In this document: piece by piece, positions 42,204 through 50,644 of the stretch
Position numbering within the stretch: the stretch's first letter is position 1
Layout of the letters: each line of letters opens with the position of its first letter
Source: SHAN690 sp040221375
Lineage (GTDB): Bacteria > Bacteroidota > Bacteroidia > Flavobacteriales_G > Salibacteraceae
DNA length: 64,000 nucleotides
Direction: 5' to 3'
Assembly: GCA_040221375.1 (NCBI GenBank)
Contig: JAVKEP010000072.1
Coordinates: 25,251-89,250, forward strand
The notes under the pieces: model-generated
What the model saw: the letters and a program-made list of their open reading frames with translations, nothing else
What the model was told of the DNA's origin: nothing
The model's database searches: none
Program-made: the position numbers and the translations under genes

Positions 42204-43625
42204 TTAGAATTCGGCATTTTTTGGAGTTCGGGGAAATGGGATGACATCTCGGATATTCGTCATGCCGGTGATGAAAATCATTAGACGTTCGAATCCCAAG
42301 CCGAATCCACTGTGAACGCAGGTTCCAAACTTTCTGGTTTCGAGGTACCACTCCAACGACTCCTCTTCTATCCCGAAATCTTGGATCTTTTGTTTGAGTA
42401 CATCGTATCGTTCTTCCCGCTGAGATCCCCCTACAATTTCTCCAATTCCAGGAAACAATATATCCATAGCCCGTACCGTGTTGCCGTCTTCGTTCAGCCT
42501 CATATAAAACGCCTTTATTTTAGCAGGATAGTCATACAAAATCACGGGCTTCCCAAAGTGCTTTTCTACCAAGAAGCGTTCGTGTTCACTTTGCAGATCC
42601 GCTCCCCACTCCTCTATTAGGTACTGGAATTTTTTCTTCTTATTTGGCTTAGAGTTCTTCAATATCTCTATCGCTTCCGTGTAGCTGCAACGGACGAACT
42701 CATTCTTCGAGACAAATTCGAGCTTTTCGAGCAAGGGCATGGTCCTTTTGTCCTGGGGTAGCTGCTTTTCCTCATCTTGCTGGCGGTCGTGGAGGAGTTG
42801 TAAGTCAACCTTGCAGTTTTCGAGCACGTAATTGATCACGTTCTTCAAGCAGTCTTCGGCCAACTCCATGTTATCAAACAAGTCGTTGAAGGCGACTTCT
42901 GGCTCGATCATCCAAAACTCAGCCAAATGCCGAGTGGTGTTGGAGTTTTCGGCACGAAAGGTTGGGCCGAACGTGTACACCTTTCCCAGTCCCAGCGCAA
43001 ACAGCTCTGCCTCCAGTTGGCCCGAAACGGTCAGGTTTGTTTCCTTTCCAAAAAAATCTTCTTTCCAGTTTACTTCGCCGTCGTCGGTGAGGGGGGGACG
43101 CTTGGGGTCCAAGGTAGAAACCCTGAACATCTCGCCAGCCCCTTCCGCATCCGAACCGGTGACGATCGGAGTGTGCACCATGAAGAATCCGTTGTCATTG
43201 AAATACTTGTGGATGGCAAATTGCAAAGCGTGCCTTAACCGGAAAATAGCACCAAACGTCTGGGTTCGCGGTCTTAGATGCGCATTCTCTCGCAAAAATT
43301 CCATCGAATGCTTTTTGGGCTGAAGTGGATAGTCCTCCGCATCGGCATCGCCTAGTACTTCGATTTCAGTAGCCATCAATTCTACCCTTTGCCCCTTACC
43401 TTGCGATTCGGCTACATCTCCTTTGATGCGCAGGCAAGCGCCGGTTGTAATACGCCGAAGCTGTTCTTCGCTCTCCTTCTCGAAATCAACCACCACTTGC
43501 AGGTTCATGGAAGTAGAACCATCATTCAATGCGATGAAACGGTTGCTTCTAAATGTTCTGACCCAGCCTTTGATCTCCAAGGACTCACCGATCGGTTCTT
43601 TTTCTATTATTTGCTTAATATGCAT
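42204..43625 (-). CDS. asnS: Asparaginyl-tRNA synthetase
   Basis: 473 residues, class II aaRS: OB-fold anticodon-binding domain (residues 1-105, 'EIKGWVRTFRSNRFIALNDG'), motif 2 'FGPTFRAENSNTTRHLAEF' and motif 3 'GFGLGFERLMIFITGM'. Normal length, AsnRS-type rather than AspRS. ATG 43625. The gene is divergent from the tetR-efflux operon across ~206 bases. Confidence 0.96.
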   Translation of the reverse strand: MHIKQIIEKEPIGESLEIKGWVRTFRSNRFIALNDGSTSMNLQVVVDFEKESEEQLRRITTGACLRIKGDVAESQGKGQRVELMATEIEVLGDADAEDYPLQPKKHSMEFLRENAHLRPRTQTFGAIFRLRHALQFAIHKYFNDNGFFMVHTPIVTGSDAEGAGEMFRVSTLDPKRPPLTDDGEVNWKEDFFGKETNLTVSGQLEAELFALGLGKVYTFGPTFRAENSNTTRHLAEFWMIEPEVAFNDLFDNMELAEDCLKNVINYVLENCKVDLQLLHDRQQDEEKQLPQDKRTMPLLEKLEFVSKNEFVRCSYTEAIEILKNSKPNKKKKFQYLIEEWGADLQSEHERFLVEKHFGKPVILYDYPAKIKAFYMRLNEDGNTVRAMDILFPGIGEIVGGSQREERYDVLKQKIQDFGIEEESLEWYLETRKFGTCVHSGFGLGFERLMIFITGMTNIRDVIPFPRTPKNAEF

Positions 43626-43768
43626 CTAGCCTGCTGTATTAGAGAGCCGCAAAGGAACAAACAAAGAGTGAATCTGTGCATTCTGCGCTGAATTGTTTGA
43701 AGCGTTGCATCTGCCTAGTCATTCTCCCTTCCGCGACCGACTATCCTTTTCTCAAACCATTCAACACA

Positions 43769-43800
43769 TTGGAAACATTTTTTTCATGTAATGTTTCCAA
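43769..43800 (+). promoter_or_regulatory. Palindromic operator upstream of the tetR-efflux operon
   Basis: TTGGAAACATT (43769-43779) and AATGTTTCCAA (43790-43800) form a perfect 11+11 inverted repeat with a 10-base spacer, ending 31 bases before the TetR ATG. Such sites are typical for TetR autoregulation. It may also control asnS on the other strand. Confidence 0.75.
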
Positions 43801-43831
43801 TGTTGCGTTTGTGTTTACATTCGCACCCCGA

Positions 43832-44467
43832 ATGAAAAACTGGACAATGGACGAACGAGGCATAGAAATATTAGGCAAAACGGCACAACTGTTCATGCGG
43901 AATGGCATCAAAAGCATGACCATGGATGATATTGCGCGGCAACTGGGCGTGTCGAAAAAAACGCTTTATCTCTATGTATCAGATAAGAACGATTTGGTAC
44001 TGAAAGTGATGCAGCAGATCGTAGAGCACGAAAAGGTGTTGGCCAATCAGCTGTGTGAGAAACATCAGAATGCCATCGACATGTTGTTCGAATTGAGCAA
44101 AGACATCAGCCAAAAATTTGGACAAATCCACCCTTCGATCAACTACGACATGCAGAAATATCATCCAGAGGCATGGACGGTGTTCGAAAATTTCAGAACG
44201 GTGTTCATCGCCGACTGCATTCAGGAAAACATCGAACGAGGGATTGAGCATGGCCTTTATCGCGAAAATATAGAACCGTACATCGTATCAAGGATGTACG
44301 CCGCCAAAATGGATATGTGCACCGACAGTGAAGTCTTTCCTCCAGACAAATACAACTTCCGTACGATCCACCTTGAACTCATGCGCTACCACATCCGAGG
44401 AATCGCAAGCGAAAAAGGTTTGAACTATTTGAAAGCCAAAGTCAAACAAGAAAACATCGAACTCTAA
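43832..44467 (+). CDS. TetR-family transcriptional regulator
   Basis: 211 residues from ATG 43832; the frame to 43676 is an artificial extension crossing the operator. The HTH is at residues ~25-50 ('MTMDDIARQLGVSKKTLYLY'), followed by a helical ligand-binding domain. First gene of an efflux operon, with its palindromic operator nearby, so local repression of the operon is likely, with an unknown inducer. The next gene starts 3 bases after its stop. Confidence 0.93.
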   Translation: MKNWTMDERGIEILGKTAQLFMRNGIKSMTMDDIARQLGVSKKTLYLYVSDKNDLVLKVMQQIVEHEKVLANQLCEKHQNAIDMLFELSKDISQKFGQIHPSINYDMQKYHPEAWTVFENFRTVFIADCIQENIERGIEHGLYRENIEPYIVSRMYAAKMDMCTDSEVFPPDKYNFRTIHLELMRYHIRGIASEKGLNYLKAKVKQENIEL

Positions 44468-44470
44468 ACC

Positions 44471-45802
44471 ATGAAAAACTACCTATTGTACCTAATGTTG
44501 GGCGCTTTTTCGCTCAGCAGCATGGCCCAGTCGACCTACTCTTTGGAAGAAGCCGTTGGTGCAGCGCTCAAGCAGAATGAACAGCTTAGGCAAGCTGGAC
44601 TCGACGTTGAGATCTCACGTGCCAAGGTCAGGGAGACCACCGCCATCGGCTTGCCCCAGGTTTCTGGGGAAGCTACTATGAATCATTTCATAGACATTCC
44701 AACCCAAGTAGCACCGGCCAACGCCTTTGATCCTTCTGCACCGTCAGATATTTTGCTCCCGCTGCAATTCGGATTGCCTTACTCTGCCTCGGCAGGACTT
44801 ACCGCTTCACAGCTCCTGTTCGATGGTTCGTATTTCGTAGGTCTGAAGGCCGCTAAAGCCTACCTCAACTATGCCCTATTGGGCCAAGAGAAAACCCAAA
44901 TTCAAGTCCGCGAGCAGGTTTCGCAGCTCTATTTCTCTGTCGTTGCGCTAGAAGAATCTTTGGCCTCGTTGGAGAAGAACAAGGCCAACCTAGAGAAGAG
45001 TGCCAATGACGCCAAGGCCATGGCAGAAGTGGGTTTTATGGAACAACAAGATGCGGATCAATTGATGTTGGCCCAATCCAACCTGCAGTATCAAATAGAC
45101 ATGGCGAGCCGACAAAAAGAAAACCTGATCAATCTGCTCAAATTTCAAATGGGAATTCCGGTGGACCAAGAGATTACGCTGACCGATGACTTTGATGCCT
45201 TGTTAGGAACACCTGCAGAGGCTGCACAGCTAGATCCGCAATTCAATATCGAACGTCACATCGATTTCAGGACCGCTGACCAGGGTGAGGCCCTATCAAA
45301 ATTGTCGGTCGACAACCAACGAGCGAAGTACCTTCCTCAGCTCGCGGGATTTTTCACGCACAGCCAAAATGGATTCGGTCAAGACTTCGGCAAGTTGTTC
45401 AGCAATTCGTTCTATCCTACGACCATCGTAGGCCTCCAGTTAAACGTGCCCATCTTCAGCTCTGGAATGCGCTACTACCAAACGAAGCAGGCAAAGCTGG
45501 AACTCGAAAAAACGCAAAGCCAAAAACAGATGGTCGTGCAGAACCTCCAGCTCCAGGCGATGAACGCACGACGCGATTACGCTAGCTCCGTTGACAACCT
45601 CAACCTGGTTGACCAAAACCTAAAACTCGCCGAGCGCATTAAACTCAGCACGGAAAAAAAGTACGAACAAGGAGTGGTCACCAGTCTGGAGTATACCCAG
45701 GCCGAATCACAATACCTGCAGACGCTTTCTACGTACATCAGCACTGCACAAGAAGTCTTCAATGCCAAACTCGCTTTGAACAAAGCACTAGGAATACAGT
45801 AA
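44471..45802 (+). CDS. TolC-family outer-membrane efflux protein
   Basis: 443 residues with signal peptide 'MKNYLLYLMLGAFSLSSMAQ'. Two repeated OEP halves with long helices ('LEEAVGAALKQNEQLRQAG', 'YEQGVVTSLEYTQAESQYL') and barrel strands in 'YSASAGLTASQLLFDGSYF'. Forms the outer channel of a tripartite pump, docking to the adaptor encoded next (1-base gap). Confidence 0.95.
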   Translation: MKNYLLYLMLGAFSLSSMAQSTYSLEEAVGAALKQNEQLRQAGLDVEISRAKVRETTAIGLPQVSGEATMNHFIDIPTQVAPANAFDPSAPSDILLPLQFGLPYSASAGLTASQLLFDGSYFVGLKAAKAYLNYALLGQEKTQIQVREQVSQLYFSVVALEESLASLEKNKANLEKSANDAKAMAEVGFMEQQDADQLMLAQSNLQYQIDMASRQKENLINLLKFQMGIPVDQEITLTDDFDALLGTPAEAAQLDPQFNIERHIDFRTADQGEALSKLSVDNQRAKYLPQLAGFFTHSQNGFGQDFGKLFSNSFYPTTIVGLQLNVPIFSSGMRYYQTKQAKLELEKTQSQKQMVVQNLQLQAMNARRDYASSVDNLNLVDQNLKLAERIKLSTEKKYEQGVVTSLEYTQAESQYLQTLSTYISTAQEVFNAKLALNKALGIQ

Positions 45803-45803
45803 T

Positions 45804-46964
45804 ATGAAAACAACGAATCAACGATATCCCCTTACGATGAGAACCATAGTCCACCTGCTAGCCGTTGCAGTAATCCTTTCGGCATGCTCTCAGCCCACAG
45901 CAACAAATGAGGTTGAGACCCTCAAAGCCGAGCGCGACTCGATCAAAGGCTTACGAACGGAACTTGCGACCCAGCTTGCGGCCGTAGAAGTCAAAATCGA
46001 AGCCCTCGATACCACCAAAATGCTGCGCATCACCAATGTCACGGTCAGGGAAGTAGCCCCTACTCGATTTGAGCACTTTTTCACGGTTCAAGGAAGCGTA
46101 GAAACCGATCAAAACGCATTGCTCTTCACCGAGGCGGCGGGTCGTGTGACGAGCATCAAAGTGAAAGAAGGAATGAAAGTCAGCAAAGGACAACGCTTGC
46201 TAACCTTGGACAATAGCATCGTCTCACAGCAAATCCAAGAGGTTAAATCGCGCCTCGCCCTTGCCGAAATTGTCTACAAAAAGCAAGAAAAGCTTTGGGA
46301 ACAGAAAGTGGGTTCTGAGATCCAATACCTCGAAACAAAGAACAACTACGAGTCCTTGAAGCAAAGCCTTGAAACCTTGATGGCTCAAAATGACATGTAC
46401 GTATTGTCCGCCCCTTTCAATGGTGTCATCGACGAGATCAATATCAAAGAAGGCGAAATGGCAGGGCCACAAATGCCGGTGATTCGATTGGTAAACACAG
46501 ACGACGTGTACATAAAGTCCGATGTTACCGAGCGATACCTGGGTAAAATTAAATCAGGTGATTCTGTCACGGTCACTTTCCCTGGTTTGGATGAAGTGCA
46601 TTACACAACGATCTCCAGGATGGGTGAATTCATCAACCCAAACAACCGAACATTCAAGGTGCGGTTTGAATTGAACAACAAAAAAGGCACGCTGAAACCC
46701 AACCTTCTCGGAGAACTCAAGATCAGAGATTACATCAGTGAACGCGCCATTGTCATTCCTTCTTCAGCCGTACAAATGACGCCGAGCGGCGAATCGTTTG
46801 TCTACTTGTTAGAAGACAACCACGCAAAAAAGGTCGAAGTAAACACTGGCATGACGTACAATGACCGAGTTGAGATCCTTTCTGGACTTACGCCCGGCGC
46901 CATCATGATTGAAAAAGGAGCCCGATCCATTAAAGACGGCGACACGGTAAATGTGATCCGATAG
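45804..46964 (+). CDS. RND efflux periplasmic adaptor, lipoprotein
   Basis: 386 residues; a second ATG at 45837 ('MRTIVHLLAVAVILSAC') gives a cleaner lipoprotein signal with Cys in 'ILSACSQ'. Membrane-fusion protein: a short coiled coil, lipoyl half-motifs ('VTSIKVKEGMKVSKGQ' and 'SAPFNGVIDEINIKEGEM'), then a beta-barrel ('ESFVYLLEDNHAKKVEV'). It links the RND pump to TolC. Between the TolC gene (1-base gap) and the pump gene (24-base gap). Confidence 0.95.
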   Translation: MKTTNQRYPLTMRTIVHLLAVAVILSACSQPTATNEVETLKAERDSIKGLRTELATQLAAVEVKIEALDTTKMLRITNVTVREVAPTRFEHFFTVQGSVETDQNALLFTEAAGRVTSIKVKEGMKVSKGQRLLTLDNSIVSQQIQEVKSRLALAEIVYKKQEKLWEQKVGSEIQYLETKNNYESLKQSLETLMAQNDMYVLSAPFNGVIDEINIKEGEMAGPQMPVIRLVNTDDVYIKSDVTERYLGKIKSGDSVTVTFPGLDEVHYTTISRMGEFINPNNRTFKVRFELNNKKGTLKPNLLGELKIRDYISERAIVIPSSAVQMTPSGESFVYLLEDNHAKKVEVNTGMTYNDRVEILSGLTPGAIMIEKGARSIKDGDTVNVIR

Positions 46965-46988
46965 ATCCTTGAATAAGAAACAAGCCAA

Positions 46989-49900
46989 ATGGAACAGCAA
47001 AAAAACAAACTAACCCGTCAATTCGGTCTCAGCACAGCCAGTATCGAAAACCGCATGACCGTTATGGTGGTTCTCGTGATCATGGTGATTGCGGGGTTGG
47101 TATCGTACATCAACATGCCGCGAGAGGCGTTTCCAGAAGTAGTGGTTCCGCAGATTTATGTCGGAACTCCTTATCCTGGTAACTCCCCGGTCGACATCGA
47201 AAAACTGGTAACTCGTCCCCTCGAAAAGGAGATCGGCGCGATATCGGGCATCGATAAAATGACCTCGACATCGGTAGAGGGGTATTCCACCATCTTCATC
47301 GAGTTTGACTTCAGCGTTACGCCAGACGAAGCGTTGGATAAAGTGAAGGACAAGGTGGACATCGCAATGGGTGATCCAGAATTTCCGCGCGACTTGCCGG
47401 CAGACCCCAACGTGTTTGCGCTCAATATTTCGGAGTTAACGCCGATCATGAACATCAACTTGAGCGGTGATTTTTCCATCGATCAATTGAATGCATTCGC
47501 AGAGTACCTCGAGGACAGAATTGAGAAACTGTCAGAAATTACCGAGGTAGACATTCGCGGCGTTCAAGACAAAGAAATGAAGGTGAACGTAGACCTGTTT
47601 CAAATGCAGGCCAACGAAATCAACTTCAATGACATTTCGGCTGCGATCAGTTCCGAAAACATCACCGTTTCAGCAGGAAGCATGCTTCAAAACGACATGC
47701 GTAGAACCGTCCGCGTGGTGGGCGACATCAAAAGCACCGAAGAGCTCGGCGACATCATCGTCAAAATGGAAAAAGGAAACATCGTTTACCTGAGAGATAT
47801 TGCGGAAGTAGTATTTGAATACGAAGAACCCGAAAGTTACGCCCGTCAGAGCACCGCGCCGGTGGTCATGCTGGATATAAAAAAGCGCGCCGGCGAAAAC
47901 CTCATCAACGCGTCGGATAAGATTCAGCAGATCCTCGAAGAGGCTCAACTCAAAGAATTCCCCGCCAACTTAAATGTCACCATTACGGGAGATCAATCGA
48001 AGCAGACGAGGACACAAGTCAGCGAATTGGAAAACAGCATCATCTTCGGAATGATCCTCGTGATTACAGTGCTGTTGTTCTTTCTCGGATTGAGAAACGC
48101 CCTTTTCGTTGGAACGGCCATCCCACTTTCGATGTTCATCGCCTTTTTCGTGTTGAGCATCATGGGAGTCACGCTGAATATGATGGTGCTCTTTTCCTTG
48201 GTTCTCGCGCTTGGAATGCTGGTAGACAACGGCATCGTGGTCGTTGAAAACATTTATCGCCTGATGGATGAAGGAATGAACGCCATCGACGCTGCAAAAT
48301 ACGGTGTAGGCGAAGTCGCGTGGCCTATCATCGCCTCTACTGCTACCACCTTGGCGGCTTTTACCCCGTTGATGGTATGGCCGGGAATCATGGGGGAATT
48401 CATGTTCTACCTTCCCGCAACGCTCATGATTGTCTTGGGTTCATCCCTCTTCGTAGCATTGGTAATCAACCCTGTACTGACTTCGATGTATATGAAGCTC
48501 GAAGAAAAGGAAATGGCTGCGCGGCGCGCGATTTCTATCGGCACATTGCTCATCACTATTGGCATTGCCATCTCCTTTGCAGTTACGTGGTTTGGAAACC
48601 TGATCCTGCTGGCAGGCATATTGGTGATTACGACCAAATTCATCCTCACACCAGGAACCAAGTTCTTTCAATCAAGGTTTCTTCCTTGGCTTGAGGCTCA
48701 ATACGAACGCACCCTGCGTCACGTGTTCAGAAGAAAAAATCCGATCGCTTATTTCATCGGAACCTTCGTTCTCTTGATTTTTTCATTTGGTCTGCTTTTC
48801 GCTTTCATGCCTAAGGTTGTGTTCTTCCCTTCCAACATGCCCAACTACGTAAATGTCTTCATTGAAGCGCCCATTGGTACAGACATCGAAGAAATCAACG
48901 CCATTACCAAGGGAATCGAAGCAGACATCATCGACTATACGAAGCAATTCGAGGTCACCGAAGTGGACAATGGACTCACGTACAACTACAATTATCTCGT
49001 AGAATCGGTCATTGCACAAGTAGGTGCAGGTACCAGTGACCCCAACGAAGGGCCTTCCATGGCGGCAACTCCTCATAAAGCACGCATCACGGTTTCATTT
49101 GTTCAGTTTCAAGAGCGCAGAGGAACCAGCACCACGGAAGTAATGGAAGATATCCGAGAACTTGTGGCGGGAATACCTGGCGTGCAAATCACTACGGACA
49201 AAGATCCTGCTGGACCTCCACAAGCCAAGCCCATCAACATAGAAGTGGCTGGAGACGATTACGAATCTTTGTTGGCCGAAGCACAGGCCGTGAAAGAGTT
49301 CATCGAAGACAAGAACATCGGCGGCATCGAAGAATTAAAGTTGGACGTAGAATTAGGAAAGCCAGAAATGCCCATCATCATCGACCGGGCTAAGGCGCGT
49401 CGATTCAATCTTTCAACCGCACAAATTGGACAGACGCTGAGAAATTCGTTGTTCGGGCTTGAGGTCAATTCGTTTAAAACAGGTGAAGACGATTACCCGA
49501 TTGTGATCCGCTTGAAAGACAAGTACCGATACAACGAAGATGCGATGATGAATCAGTTGATTACGTTCCGCGACCAAACCAACGGGCGCATCCAGCAAGT
49601 TCCGATTTCCTCCGTAGCGACGGCCGAAAACTCGACTACATTCAGCGCCGTTAAGCGGAAAGACCAGGTTCGGTTGATCACCATTTCATCGAACGTACTC
49701 GAAAGCTACAATCCCAACGAGGTAGTAACAGAAATCAAAGAGGCGCTTGACGTGTACGAATTACCAGAAGACATGAGCCTCAAATTCACGGGTCAGCAAG
49801 AAGACCAGGAGAAGGAAATGGCCTTCTTAAGCACCGCCTTGATGATTGCTGTCTTCCTCATTTTTCTGATCCTCGTGGCACAATTTAACTCCGCATTGAC

Positions 49901-50441
49901 ACCGTTCATCATCGTTGGTTCTGTCGTGCTGAGTTTGATCGGTGTATTCATGGGACTGGTAATTTTTCAAATGGATTTTGTCATCATCATGACCATGATC
50001 GGAATCATTTCCCTCGCAGGAATTGTCGTGAACAATGCGATCGTATTGATTGACTATACCAAACTGATCATCGACAGAAAACGTCTCGAAATGGACCTGG
50101 GTGAAAACACTAAGCTTCCTATACCTGTGTTGATCGAGTGTATGGTTGAAGGCGGTAAAAAACGCCTGCGCCCTGTACTACTCACGGCCATCACAACCGT
50201 TTTAGGGCTTATTCCGCTCGCCATCGGGTTGAACATCGACTTTATCTCATTGCTCACGTCGTATGACCCTAAAATCTACGTAGGGGGCGACAACGTTATG
50301 TTCTGGGGGCCGATGAGTTGGACCGTTATATTCGGTCTCACCTTCGCCACCTTCCTCACCTTGGTAATTGTACCTGTAATGTACTACCTCAAGACAAGGC
50401 TTGCCTATCGACTTGCCGGTGACAAAGAATTGCACATTTAA
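46989..50441 (+). CDS. RND multidrug efflux permease (AcrB-like)
   Basis: 1150 residues, twelve membrane helices and two large periplasmic loops. The proton-relay Asp of helix 4 is in 'GMLVDNGIVVVENIYRLMD' (residues ~415-430), as in AcrB-type transporters; the second half repeats the pattern in 'IISLAGIVVNNAIVLIDYT'. It exports drugs, detergents or lipids using the proton gradient; substrate unknown. ATG 46989; last gene of the operon, followed by a terminator. Confidence 0.95.
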   Translation: MEQQKNKLTRQFGLSTASIENRMTVMVVLVIMVIAGLVSYINMPREAFPEVVVPQIYVGTPYPGNSPVDIEKLVTRPLEKEIGAISGIDKMTSTSVEGYSTIFIEFDFSVTPDEALDKVKDKVDIAMGDPEFPRDLPADPNVFALNISELTPIMNINLSGDFSIDQLNAFAEYLEDRIEKLSEITEVDIRGVQDKEMKVNVDLFQMQANEINFNDISAAISSENITVSAGSMLQNDMRRTVRVVGDIKSTEELGDIIVKMEKGNIVYLRDIAEVVFEYEEPESYARQSTAPVVMLDIKKRAGENLINASDKIQQILEEAQLKEFPANLNVTITGDQSKQTRTQVSELENSIIFGMILVITVLLFFLGLRNALFVGTAIPLSMFIAFFVLSIMGVTLNMMVLFSLVLALGMLVDNGIVVVENIYRLMDEGMNAIDAAKYGVGEVAWPIIASTATTLAAFTPLMVWPGIMGEFMFYLPATLMIVLGSSLFVALVINPVLTSMYMKLEEKEMAARRAISIGTLLITIGIAISFAVTWFGNLILLAGILVITTKFILTPGTKFFQSRFLPWLEAQYERTLRHVFRRKNPIAYFIGTFVLLIFSFGLLFAFMPKVVFFPSNMPNYVNVFIEAPIGTDIEEINAITKGIEADIIDYTKQFEVTEVDNGLTYNYNYLVESVIAQVGAGTSDPNEGPSMAATPHKARITVSFVQFQERRGTSTTEVMEDIRELVAGIPGVQITTDKDPAGPPQAKPINIEVAGDDYESLLAEAQAVKEFIEDKNIGGIEELKLDVELGKPEMPIIIDRAKARRFNLSTAQIGQTLRNSLFGLEVNSFKTGEDDYPIVIRLKDKYRYNEDAMMNQLITFRDQTNGRIQQVPISSVATAENSTTFSAVKRKDQVRLITISSNVLESYNPNEVVTEIKEALDVYELPEDMSLKFTGQQEDQEKEMAFLSTALMIAVFLIFLILVAQFNSALTPFIIVGSVVLSLIGVFMGLVIFQMDFVIIMTMIGIISLAGIVVNNAIVLIDYTKLIIDRKRLEMDLGENTKLPIPVLIECMVEGGKKRLRPVLLTAITTVLGLIPLAIGLNIDFISLLTSYDPKIYVGGDNVMFWGPMSWTVIFGLTFATFLTLVIVPVMYYLKTRLAYRLAGDKELHI

Positions 50442-50471
50442 CCTCATTAACAATCATAGGTAGTAGGTTGG

Positions 50472-50505
50472 AAAGGCGGTGGCCCGAATGCGTGGTCCCG
50501 CCTTT
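50472..50505 (+). terminator. Intrinsic terminator of the efflux operon
   Basis: Stem AAAGGCGG / CCGCCTTT with an 18-base loop, followed by TTTTTTA, 30 bases after the pump stop. Confidence 0.8.
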
Positions 50506-50644
50506 TTTTAATCCGCGTTCTTGCAAGCTCATTTATTCTAAGGAATGTTAAACCAATCATGCGGTAAGAATCCAAACTGTGCCGTTCCTTTCTTCCGCCA
50601 ACCGTGGCCTTTCACTATTTTTGTGCCCTTACAAATTCAAGGAA

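Noticed and set aside
43676..43831. N-terminal extension of the TetR gene
   Set aside because: It would run through the palindromic operator and its protein is unlike TetR N-termini; ATG 43832 is preferred.
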